A stretch of 55,498 nucleotides of DNA from Hondaea fermentalgiana (taxonomy: Eukaryota > Sar > Bigyra > Thraustochytrida > Thraustochytriidae): the NCBI GenBank assembly GCA_014084085.1, contig NPFB01000042.1, positions 15,816-71,313 on the forward strand, in the 5' to 3' direction. Under the pieces are notes generated by a model that was not told the origin of the DNA, did no database searches, and saw only the letters and a program-made list of their open reading frames with translations. This document shows positions 9,101 to 18,503 of the stretch, one piece after another (position 1 is the stretch's first letter; the number at the start of each line of letters is the position of its first letter). A program made the translations under genes and the position numbers.

Positions 9101-12100
9101 CTACTTTGGCTCTTCCTGTAGCTGTGGCCTTGTCCTGGTTCCTTCTCGGCGCTGCTGCGATACTGCTTTTTGCGCCGACCGCTGCGCCACGCGCTTCACA
9201 GTTGACCATGGAACTGTCTGAATAGGAGTCCCCAGCTGAAAAGGGGCTGGAAGTCGCGATGCAGATAATTTCGCCTCGCCATCAAGTTGAACTTGCTCGA
9301 GATTGATGAGCTCGCGAATTGATGCGGCACGCTTAGTTTGCGACTCGCGCATTTGCTCACAAACACGCTGCAATTCTTTGAGGGTTCCACTCGGATGCGG
9401 CGGGGGCAGCGGACGAGAACGCATGGCTGCAGCCACGGCAGTCATGGCAGGCCCTCCCGCCAAAGCCGAGCGCGACAGGTTCTCCGAAATCATCACCTTG
9501 GACTCATCAAAGAGCTCACAGTCGCTATCAGCACCATTTCCTCTGCCTGTGCCGCTGCTCTTGTCACTTGCACAAACCCTTTGAGCACGCTGTCTTGGCC
9601 GCTCAACGTGCAGCTCCGACTCACGCAAACGTGCTTGCTCAACCGCTTCGCGTTCTTGTAGGGCAAGTTGGCGCTCTTGAAGGGACCTCTCTTGCGCTCG
9701 CGCGCGCTCTTCCTCCATATCGGCTTGCCTGCGCTCAAACTCGCGACGCTTTACTTCGGCGTCTGCTTTCATCTTGCGCGCAGATTCGAGAACGACAGCA
9801 GCATTCGTCTCAATCTCGTGCTGCCGCGCATCTGCACGCTTCACAGCAGTTCGCAATTGTTCGACCTTCTTCTCGGCTTGCTGCAAGGCCGTCCGCAAGG
9901 AGGCGCGGTCGCGATCAGCGCGTTCAAGACTCAATTCAGCGTCCATGAGCTGGTCTTCGAGCTTGTTGCACTTTTCTAGCAAATCACGCGAGAGCATCCC
10001 GCTTGAACCGCCATCTCTTCCACCCACTTGCGCTGTGCCTGGACGACGAGGGCTGGCAGACGACTTGCGGGTACTTGCGAGGTGCTCAAGCTGTGAGACT
10101 CGTTTTTCATACGCCATCGACTTTGCTAAGCTTGCGCGCTCGCGAAGGACACGCCGCATGAATGCGCCCACGAGCTCGCCAATGTGCTGCAGAGCTGCTA
10201 AACTTGAGGTAGCGTCGAAGCCGCCGCCACGGCAGACATGTAAGACGCCCACCACACGCACAACTCCCTTCGAATCCCGATACGAACAGGGAATTGCAAT
10301 GCGGCGGCTGCGACTCGCCAGGTACGGTGATTTTGACTTGCAAACGACCTCGGCATCTCCCTTGAGGGCCTTGGCACTATCCTCGAGCAAGTACAGAAAA
10401 ACCCCAGCGCGATCTGGTGATGCCACAGAGATACCCTCAAATGTACACTTTGCCTCAACTGCACAAAGCTCCTCGAGGCAACGCTTGAGCGGTCCTGGGC
10501 GCGTTTTATCCGCGCAGAGCTCGCGACACAGACCAGCCCATGGCCCATCCATTCCCTTTCGGCGGGTCAACTGGTCTTGCGCGAGCAGATGGTACAGAAC
10601 AAACACGAGCTCACGACGAAGAGACTCGCACCGCGCCTGCATCTGTTCCATGTCCGCAGCGCTCAAAACGTCAACGGTCCAAATCATCAGAACCCCAAGA
10701 GGATCGCGCTCCCATGGTTGAATGGACGAGGGAGCTCGTCGCGCTGACATGCTGGACGGGAATGCTTGGACACTGGACCCTTGAGAGCGAAGTGGCACCG
10801 CAAGCAGGCCCCGTGCCTGCTGCTTGCAAATGACGCGTGCATCCGCATCAGGATTGTAACGAGCGTCTTCGAGGACATCACGAGCGCACACAAACTGACC
10901 CGTAGACAATGCTGTTGCGCCAAGGCCTTCCCGCATCTGGTTTTTTGCACCTTGTAAGTGCAACTCCGCAACGCAGGTGTTGCTCGCGCCCGGACAAAAG
11001 TACGCTGTCGCGTGTGCGCGGACTGCTTCGCGGATCTCGTGAATGCTACGGCAAGATACCAAATGACGGAGAAGAGTCTCCTTCGCTTGCTGCATCCCTG
11101 CCGTTTCCTCAAGTTCTGAAAGACGTGACTCAAAACGTTGTGCAGAAGCCTCCGAAACAGCAATCCGCGACGCCTGATCTGATAGAGCCGCTTTTGCGCT
11201 CGCGAGACTTCCCGCTGCCCTCAAGAGTGCCGCGAGCGCAGGCGCAAGCATCTCCGCGGCGCGTCGGTTTTCGGCGTCGAGCGGAACGCTCAGAAACCCA
11301 ATTGCTGGCTCAGTCTCCTCTCCATAGGGGTGCAGGGGTATGACGCAGCCCGCAAGCAAGCCTTGCGCTGAGGCGTTTTGCGAGCTCAGTACCACACGGC
11401 AACTACCCTGCTCCGCTCCACAAATAATATCCACCTCGCGCTCTGTAGCACGGCACGTATGACGTAGATCTTCGTGCGAGTCGACAGACCCCGTGCTTGC
11501 AGCAATGCGTCCGAGTGCGCTTGTAACTGCTTCCCAATAAACGTCGCGTTGTAGAGCGCGTTCCTCCTGAGCTTTTGACTGACTTTGCGCGTGCTCCTCC
11601 AAACGCGCAATTTCTAGGTCTCGCACGTTTAGAAGCTCCTCGTATCTGTCGAGCGCAGCCATGTCACTCGATCTACATTGTACATTCTCGATAGCCAATG
11701 CACACCATTCGAGGCCTGCGCGCAATTTTTTTGTAAAGCATGATGAAACATTGTCGAATCCTTGAGCTTGGTCATCCTCCGTGGCATGCAGGTCCAAAAC
11801 ACCTAGGACGCGCCCATTTTCTGCCTCGATCACTGGCAAGGTCATTCGGGTCGACGACTTTACCGATTGACCCATGGATGCTACGTACTCAACAACCTTG
11901 CACGCTTTCTTTGCCTTGCCTGTATTATCCGTGAACGCAAAGAGGCCCAGCGAGGATGAGGCCGGGTGTGATTGATCGATCGCTTCGTCGTCTTGATCCG
12001 TGTGTGTTTGAGGGAGGAAAAGATGTGCTGCGCAAAGATCTGGCCCGTGCAAAAGCTCCACGAATCCTTGTTGCGCAATTTCGCAAAGAGCTTGCTTCCC

Positions 12101-15100
12101 TTTGAGGACAGCATCGAGGAGTGACTTGCCAAATTTTGCTTGTGCGGAATGCAGCGAGGCCTCGTTCTTGGCCAAGGTTGTTTCCGCGCGAAGACTTTCT
12201 TGCGCAAGTGCAATTTCTGACTTTTGTTTGCGTACTGCGTCTGCTGCGAGCTCGATTTCCTGTCGCAAATGAGCGTGCGCCAAAAGAGGACGAAGCGCGC
12301 GAGCGAACTCGCATCCTAAACGATCGCGGGTTACGGGCTGGGGATTGCAAAAGAGAAGCAGGCCGTTTGCGCTGCCATCCGCATTGCGCAACGCGCAAGC
12401 AAAGAGCTCTTGGCTTTGCGCCAGATGCGTACTTTGCCGTAGAACACAAGCATGCAGCGGGTCGTCCTCGGCAACGGCAGCTACTTCTCTTTCCTCCAGG
12501 GATGCAATGACAGCGCTGCGCTCCAATGTGCTTTGTGAAAATGCCCACTGACGGTTCTTTCGATTGACGCACCATACATCTTTGCACTTATCAATTGAGG
12601 ATGGCATCATCATTGCAATTGTTTCTTCTGCGCAAGAAGAAAGTAGCTCTTGCATTTCGCAAAGTACGCGTCCAAGCAATGTTACTATAATTGGGGTTCT
12701 TTGGCTTTCGCATTTTCGCTCCACGTCGTCCTTATTTTTTTCATACTCTCCAACGCCACCGCTTGTGGCAACGCTAACAGCTCTGGCTATGGCCGTGTCA
12801 GCTTTCTTGATCATAACCTCACTCCGACGCTGAAGACGCGCTAGATCCTCGCCGGTAACCGCACTCCGTTTCACATCGACCATGGCATTCTCGACATCTC
12901 GCAACGCTTCCTGCGCCGCTTCTTTAGCATGGTGAAGGGTCTGGCCTGCAAGGGCCAATGCGCTTGCTGAGGCTAGAACGCTCAGACTGTCGATTCTGGA
13001 ACGCTCTGGATTCGCCACGCAGATGACGCCCAGAGTCGACTTCTTCTCTTCCGCGTGAAGCGACGCAAGAATCGGAACGCAGACAAGACTTGAGGGATGC
13101 GATGCCATGCCGGCCCCATCGATTCGATATACATAGCGCGCGTCTGAAACGAGGTCCTCTTGTATGAAAATTACAGTTTGTGATTTGGAACAGACGCCCA
13201 CCAAGCCATCATCGCTCGTTTGACGCGCAGGCTCCGTCCAGTCGACCATAGTCGCGTCACCTTCTTGTTCTTGGAACGCCGTGATGTCTTGACGAATGAA
13301 GAGACAGCATCGTCCAGGGTGGCCGCTTTCGAGATGCGCGAGAATAAGCGTTGCGATCTCCTCCACCGTGCTGGCACTCGCCAAAGCCGACAAGGTTTCA
13401 TCCAAAGCCTTTGCTTGAAAAAAGCGTTTTTCGAGATCCTCCTTGGCGGCTTCGAGGCGCGTGTGGGCCTCGATGGCTGACTGTAAGCCCTCCTCAGCTT
13501 GCGCCTTTTCGCTTCGCAGATCTTCAAGGGTGTGTCTCGTTTCAAAGGCATTGCCAATGAGGCAAACAGCACGCTCCAAAAAGTCTCGCACATGCTCAGC
13601 ATTGAGTGTCTCGCCCTCGCTCAGAATATGCCCCGCTACAAAAACGAGCCTGCATCTTTCAAATGCATTGTGCGCCAGCGTAAGGGTGCAGCGCTCCACC
13701 CATGGAGCGCCAGCATCAATGGGATGAGGACTCACAGGATTCGCGTCAACCAGCTTGCGAAAATCAGCTGGGAGCGGCGGATGCAAGACAAGAGAGCAGC
13801 TTTCTCCTACATTGGGCATGGCAGCCTGCAAAGACGATGGGAGCGTCCGGCAGGTGAGCACGCCGCCAGGCCCTAGCTCAAAAGCGTGTACGAAACTCGC
13901 TCCGAGCTCTGCACAGAGGTCCGCGCATTGGTTGCGAAGAATGCCCTCTGTGCCGATAGCATCTGCAACATTTGCCCCAGCACCCATGCGAAGTGCAAGA
14001 TCTTGTAAAAAGACGTGATGACGGCTTTGATGGAGCTGAACAGACAAATCTTCCCGGTCCGCGCTCTCCCGCTGGGCCTCCAGAGCGCGTGTGAGTGCAA
14101 ACGCATGCACATGAGCAACAGCAAAGGCTGCTGTGACGTGAACCTCCTCTGCGCCGGCAACGGACACCATCAACCCGGTTTCATGTTCACAGGGAGACTC
14201 GATGATAACGTGGCCCGCTCGAATCGCTGCCTCGAGAGCTTTCTCATTATCAAGAAGCGTGCACGAGAGGCCTTCGGGTGCCCCACGAGATATCCAAGCC
14301 GGCAGCTCATCCCGAAGTGTTTCCACGTCCAAGGTATGCCGCTCGAGGAAACCCATCTCCGTGCATGCAATTATCATACGCATTGCCTCGGAAGTGATGG
14401 ACAGCGATGAGGCGGCCCCCTCGGCACCAGCGCGGGTGTCGCTTAGACCCTGCGATGCGTCACGGAGTGCAACCTGCAACTGCGAGATTTGGGCAAATCG
14501 CTGATGTGCGCGTCCAAGCCATGATGCAAGAAGAATGAGAATTTCTAAGTCGTCTCGGCCAAGAAGACGTCTCCCCGGACTGAAGGGGACTTCACTTTCG
14601 CGGTCCTCCTCGACAACAAGAACATGAGCCTCGCCAGCCGGCACTCCTGCCCAGTGAGGCGCATTGACGGCCTCCTCGCATGCAGACTTAAAGATGGCAG
14701 GTACTGCGTTCTTGCTGTACCAGATTCCATGTAGTTGAGATCCAAAAAGCTCTTCGACATACCAGCTCAGACGCTCGACGGGGTCTTCCTCGGGTGACAC
14801 AACGGCGGCGTGAGAGGTTTCTGACGTCTTCGCTGGAGCGTTGCTGCCACCCATGCTTGCAGCGATGGCAACAAGCTTGCGAAATCGCTCGACGTTGGAG
14901 GCGAGCTCATCACGTTCTGCTTGAACTTGTGAAAGGTCCAAGTCTCGAGAGCGCAAAGAAGAAGCGTCGGCTCCAATCTGTTCCAAAGCGTCCGCGAGAC
15001 GTAGAGCGAGAGGCATCACGTCACACAAGTAATGGAACACCGCCGTTGGCTTCGAGCAGCTCAAAAGGACGTGATCTGACTTTCCCTGATGCCTCGACTC

Positions 15101-18100
15101 AAGTGTGCGTGTCTCAAAGCGCCGAACGTGCTCTTGCTTGCCTGCTGATGGAGATGAACCGTCTTCAGCCACGCGCAATCGGCATCCGAGCTTTTCGACA
15201 AGTGGGATAATGTGAGACTGCAGGAGGGAGACCTCGGAAGACCGGGGGACTTCGAGCGCGCACAGGACGGCAGCAAAGTCGGCGATCTCGCTGCGGGCCG
15301 TCGCGCTCTGCGTAAAGGAGTCATCTGCACGTGTCTGTGCGCGCGCAAGTTCGATCTGGCGCGCGAGATGCCCTGCAATCATGCGAACAAGCTTGCCGTC
15401 AAGCTCGCCGAAGCTCGAGCCTGCGGCAACTCTTGCGACCTGAATGCAACCAAGCACGCCAGAAGCGAGTCCAGACGAGGACGCCCAAACCCTTTGCGCA
15501 TCGCCATCATTCGACTGCGCGGGGCTTAGAGCTTCCGCAGCTCGGCTTCCGACAATAGGCACGCAAAGAAGCGCACTTGTGTCTGGGCGATCGAGATCGC
15601 GAACCAGGGCTTCCTCACGTGCAATGCGGTCACCAGTGACAATGTGAGTCCGCCCCGAGCTCAGAACGCGACCGACAAGTCCCTGACCAAGTCGAACCTT
15701 GATATTTTGTAGATTTGATGGCACAACAACACGTGCAATAGGCTCGCGCGTCGATGCTCTTGCGCTGATCGTGTCCTCTTGGTCTGTATCCAATTCGAAA
15801 AGATTGCTCTCGTCCATGCTATCGAGATCGAGAATAAGAACTCGAACCCACTGGCGATGGCCAGCAGCATGCTCGTCCGGTGCGACAACCGTATTGACGC
15901 TCTCCTGCGCCATGAGGCAAACTTGTTCGAGCGAGGGTGGCTTTGGGCTCGCAAGTTTTTCCAAAATAACCCGTGCCGTCTCTGCGATGCGCACACTTTC
16001 AGCTTCAGCGCGAAGACGAAGCGACTCATTCGCCTGAGCGTCGTCACGACTTCTTGCGCAAGCGGCACTCAGGGAGGCAATGGAGGCGACATTTTGATTA
16101 CGCTTGCGAGCTTGATCGAGCGCGCAGCCCACAAGGTCGACGACGGTGTCGGCCCATTCGTCGTTGGGTTTCCCGTCAACAATTAGATGAGCGTCTTCGT
16201 GGATATGGAACGCTTGTGTTGATGATGGAGACGAGTCCTTGTAAGAAGGTTCTTGCCGCAACACCAAGCGAACGGAAGCGACCTCAAGTACGTTAGGGAC
16301 ATGTTCTTGGACAATCTTGACGAGGCTCTCTTCCGAGTCAGATGCCAGAAGCCTGCTCACCAGTGTATAGAGAGCCTCGATGCGCGCCGCGCGGCTGTGC
16401 GCGGATTGCATTTGGCCAATCCGCGCTTCTGCAGCCTCGAGACTTTGTTGCATGTCCGTCTTGCGATCCTGGATCTCTGCTGTTTTCTGCGCAAGCTTCT
16501 TTGACAGCTCGTAGAGGCCCCAGACATTTTCAGCCAGCTTGAGTGCTACTGCTTGCTCCCAAGGCTCAAAGGAACCGTGGATACGTTGACGTCGGCCCAG
16601 GATGAGTTCGGCGCGTCGGTCACCTAGCGTGACCTGGAGACTTGTGCTCACTGCTAACGCTTTTTGAACTTCAATGCGCTTGTCCATGAATTGAAGCGCG
16701 CACAGATCAGCCTGAACGCACGTGCGTATGCCTCGCTCCAAGAGCTCAATAAAATGAATTTCCGAGTCGTGAAGCGAGGTTTGCTCTATGGCTTCGGCAA
16801 TGACTTCGCCACCAATACGAAGGGCCTCTCCTCGCCGGTCAATATCGTCGTCCGAGCTTCCGAGGCGGTGTTCGGCGTCTGCGAGGGCTTTGTTAACGCT
16901 CGCAAGCGTCTCGTCCTTGAGACGATCCACGAGGCAATAGGCGAGCACAACGCCGATTTCCTCGCACGCCGACTGCGCGATTGCCTCTGGTTGGCGAGAA
17001 GGTGCGCCCTCAATGCGAAGCACTGCGCACACCCCGTGCGCGTCTGCAAAGATTGGAACAAAACGCATTCCATCGCTCTCGAGCGTCTCGCGATGTTCGA
17101 GTACAAATGCGATGGCTTCCGTGAGGCGGGTTGGCCTTGTGGAATCAGCATCGTCAGCCATGATGAGCTCGCAGGACGGCACCTGCAAGAGAGCAGGAAG
17201 ATCCGCGCGTATGAGATCCATGACTTCTCCGCAAGTTCTTCGCTGATGAAGCTCGAGACGAAAGCGATACAGACCCTCCCAGAGCCGAGCTTCGTCTCTT
17301 GCTGCAGATACGGCGCGCACTTCGCTTTGCAAGTGCCCAATGGCCTCGCTAAGGGTTCCTGCGCGCTCTCGTTCGGCGTCCCAGAGTCCGCGCAGATCGC
17401 TGTTCTGCTTCACGAGGACGGGAAGCAGGGCGAGGCGATTCTCGAGTTCGACAATTTCTGAAGGTGGCTCCCCATTGGCCCCGAAATCGTCGACGACGTC
17501 AGCGACGTCGTCTTGGTCGTCCGATATCCCGCTCATCATGCGCTCGCTCCCATACGAGTACATGTCCTCGTTGGCGGCGGCGCCATGGTTCTCGTTGTCC
17601 GCGCTGCCCAGGATGTCCTGGAGCGTCGTGGAAGTCCGCGACCATTCTCCTGATGGAGCCTCCACGGCGAGGTCGCTCGCCGGGCTGCGAGGGATGGCCG
17701 CGCCCGAGAAAGAGACGGAGACGCCGCTGGCGTCCATGCCCCGCGGCCTCGTCACGCTCGAGGTCCTCGAGGCCGCCTCCTCGGTCCGGGCGCGCGCGTC
17801 GCGGCCCACCTGGTCGGGTGCCAGCAGCGACCTCATCCTCGACGCGTCCTGGCGCCCCGCCATCGCGCCTGAGCGAGAGGGCGCTGCGAACCCAGGCGCA
17901 GTCCGCGCGCCTGGGCCTCGACCCCCCGCGCCGCCGGGGCCTGGTCCCGATTCCGGTCCTGGTCCCGCGCGCATCGCGCGGTCGAGGCCGAGGCGGGAAA
18001 AACCACCGACCAACTCGAGCTTGCTTTTGACGGTTTGCTTCGGTCGTCCCTTTGCTGTAGTACTTGGGCGGACATGTGGAGGCACAAGGCCTGGTGCTTC

Positions 18101-18115
18101 TGCGCTTTGTCGCAT
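9101..18115 (-). CDS. Giant multi-GAF-domain coiled-coil protein
   Basis: The product is 3,004 residues in one exon. Three regions are clear GAF domains: about 710-925 (GQGLVGRVLSSGRTHIV, then ALLCVPIVG and VLGCIQVA), 1567-1727 (DGLVGVCSKSQTVIFIQEDL, SSLVCVPIL, TLGVICVAN) and 2345-2512 (STGQFVCARDVLEDARYN, GLLAVPL, PLGVLMIW). Between and around them the same size of unit recurs in weaker form, to about fourteen modules, joined by short coiled-coil linkers. The first 270 residues are disordered; residues 2,680-2,850 form a long charged coiled coil, then a basic tail. GAF domains bind small ligands or cyclic nucleotides, or dimerise. No kinase, cyclase or phosphodiesterase output domain is present, which points to a scaffold or sensor with an unknown partner. 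The start is an ATG; a downstream ATG cannot be excluded. Confidence 0.75.
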   Translation of the reverse strand: MRQSAEAPGLVPPHVRPSTTAKGRPKQTVKSKLELVGGFSRLGLDRAMRAGPGPESGPGPGGAGGRGPGARTAPGFAAPSRSGAMAGRQDASRMRSLLAPDQVGRDARARTEEAASRTSSVTRPRGMDASGVSVSFSGAAIPRSPASDLAVEAPSGEWSRTSTTLQDILGSADNENHGAAANEDMYSYGSERMMSGISDDQDDVADVVDDFGANGEPPSEIVELENRLALLPVLVKQNSDLRGLWDAERERAGTLSEAIGHLQSEVRAVSAARDEARLWEGLYRFRLELHQRRTCGEVMDLIRADLPALLQVPSCELIMADDADSTRPTRLTEAIAFVLEHRETLESDGMRFVPIFADAHGVCAVLRIEGAPSRQPEAIAQSACEEIGVVLAYCLVDRLKDETLASVNKALADAEHRLGSSDDDIDRRGEALRIGGEVIAEAIEQTSLHDSEIHFIELLERGIRTCVQADLCALQFMDKRIEVQKALAVSTSLQVTLGDRRAELILGRRQRIHGSFEPWEQAVALKLAENVWGLYELSKKLAQKTAEIQDRKTDMQQSLEAAEARIGQMQSAHSRAARIEALYTLVSRLLASDSEESLVKIVQEHVPNVLEVASVRLVLRQEPSYKDSSPSSTQAFHIHEDAHLIVDGKPNDEWADTVVDLVGCALDQARKRNQNVASIASLSAACARSRDDAQANESLRLRAEAESVRIAETARVILEKLASPKPPSLEQVCLMAQESVNTVVAPDEHAAGHRQWVRVLILDLDSMDESNLFELDTDQEDTISARASTREPIARVVVPSNLQNIKVRLGQGLVGRVLSSGRTHIVTGDRIAREEALVRDLDRPDTSALLCVPIVGSRAAEALSPAQSNDGDAQRVWASSSGLASGVLGCIQVARVAAGSSFGELDGKLVRMIAGHLARQIELARAQTRADDSFTQSATARSEIADFAAVLCALEVPRSSEVSLLQSHIIPLVEKLGCRLRVAEDGSSPSAGKQEHVRRFETRTLESRHQGKSDHVLLSCSKPTAVFHYLCDVMPLALRLADALEQIGADASSLRSRDLDLSQVQAERDELASNVERFRKLVAIAASMGGSNAPAKTSETSHAAVVSPEEDPVERLSWYVEELFGSQLHGIWYSKNAVPAIFKSACEEAVNAPHWAGVPAGEAHVLVVEEDRESEVPFSPGRRLLGRDDLEILILLASWLGRAHQRFAQISQLQVALRDASQGLSDTRAGAEGAASSLSITSEAMRMIIACTEMGFLERHTLDVETLRDELPAWISRGAPEGLSCTLLDNEKALEAAIRAGHVIIESPCEHETGLMVSVAGAEEVHVTAAFAVAHVHAFALTRALEAQRESADREDLSVQLHQSRHHVFLQDLALRMGAGANVADAIGTEGILRNQCADLCAELGASFVHAFELGPGGVLTCRTLPSSLQAAMPNVGESCSLVLHPPLPADFRKLVDANPVSPHPIDAGAPWVERCTLTLAHNAFERCRLVFVAGHILSEGETLNAEHVRDFLERAVCLIGNAFETRHTLEDLRSEKAQAEEGLQSAIEAHTRLEAAKEDLEKRFFQAKALDETLSALASASTVEEIATLILAHLESGHPGRCCLFIRQDITAFQEQEGDATMVDWTEPARQTSDDGLVGVCSKSQTVIFIQEDLVSDARYVYRIDGAGMASHPSSLVCVPILASLHAEEKKSTLGVICVANPERSRIDSLSVLASASALALAGQTLHHAKEAAQEALRDVENAMVDVKRSAVTGEDLARLQRRSEVMIKKADTAIARAVSVATSGGVGEYEKNKDDVERKCESQRTPIIVTLLGRVLCEMQELLSSCAEETIAMMMPSSIDKCKDVWCVNRKNRQWAFSQSTLERSAVIASLEEREVAAVAEDDPLHACVLRQSTHLAQSQELFACALRNADGSANGLLLFCNPQPVTRDRLGCEFARALRPLLAHAHLRQEIELAADAVRKQKSEIALAQESLRAETTLAKNEASLHSAQAKFGKSLLDAVLKGKQALCEIAQQGFVELLHGPDLCAAHLFLPQTHTDQDDEAIDQSHPASSSLGLFAFTDNTGKAKKACKVVEYVASMGQSVKSSTRMTLPVIEAENGRVLGVLDLHATEDDQAQGFDNVSSCFTKKLRAGLEWCALAIENVQCRSSDMAALDRYEELLNVRDLEIARLEEHAQSQSKAQEERALQRDVYWEAVTSALGRIAASTGSVDSHEDLRHTCRATEREVDIICGAEQGSCRVVLSSQNASAQGLLAGCVIPLHPYGEETEPAIGFLSVPLDAENRRAAEMLAPALAALLRAAGSLASAKAALSDQASRIAVSEASAQRFESRLSELEETAGMQQAKETLLRHLVSCRSIHEIREAVRAHATAYFCPGASNTCVAELHLQGAKNQMREGLGATALSTGQFVCARDVLEDARYNPDADARVICKQQARGLLAVPLRSQGSSVQAFPSSMSARRAPSSIQPWERDPLGVLMIWTVDVLSAADMEQMQARCESLRRELVFVLYHLLAQDQLTRRKGMDGPWAGLCRELCADKTRPGPLKRCLEELCAVEAKCTFEGISVASPDRAGVFLYLLEDSAKALKGDAEVVCKSKSPYLASRSRRIAIPCSYRDSKGVVRVVGVLHVCRGGGFDATSSLAALQHIGELVGAFMRRVLRERASLAKSMAYEKRVSQLEHLASTRKSSASPRRPGTAQVGGRDGGSSGMLSRDLLEKCNKLEDQLMDAELSLERADRDRASLRTALQQAEKKVEQLRTAVKRADARQHEIETNAAVVLESARKMKADAEVKRREFERRQADMEEERARAQERSLQERQLALQEREAVEQARLRESELHVERPRQRAQRVCASDKSSGTGRGNGADSDCELFDESKVMISENLSRSALAGGPAMTAVAAAMRSRPLPPPHPSGTLKELQRVCEQMRESQTKRAASIRELINLEQVQLDGEAKLSASRLPAPFQLGTPIQTVPWSTVKRVAQRSAQKAVSQQRREGTRTRPQLQEEPK

Positions 18116-18503
18116 CGCCCCAGAGTTGTTGGCAAACTAACTGTAAGTTAGCATCGAAGAACGCGAAGGGCCTACGAGTGACGAGCAGCAGGTGTATGCG
18201 GAGGGAGAACACTCGTGCTTGCGGAGGGACGTCGAGATTCGCGAAGAGCCAAATGTAGAGCACCAAACCCGTAACGAGCGACGAATCGAAGTGGAGCGGA
18301 GGTTGTTTTTTACCTTATTATCTACCAGGTCACACGAAGCACGATGAAAGTATACACTCGGACTAGAAGGCAGAGATATGTCTCTGCTCTGTGCAAAATT
18401 GAACAACGATAGCAACGAAATGCAAGTTCTGACAGATGACAACAAAAAATCGATCAACAATGACTGTGACGAGGACAAAGAAGGGAACGAACGAGCGAGC
18501 GAG
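18116..18503. other. Spacer between GAF and ABCA genes
   Basis: This is 388 bp between two minus-strand genes, so it should contain the ABCA 3' UTR and the GAF-gene promoter. It is more AT-rich than its surroundings. A plus-strand frame from 18378 runs antisense into ABCA and is a shadow. Nothing else recognisable. Confidence 0.5.

Noticed and set aside
9774..10721. Plus-strand frames inside the GAF gene
   Set aside because: Low-complexity antisense translation; the minus frame is open for 3,004 codons with clear GAF domains.
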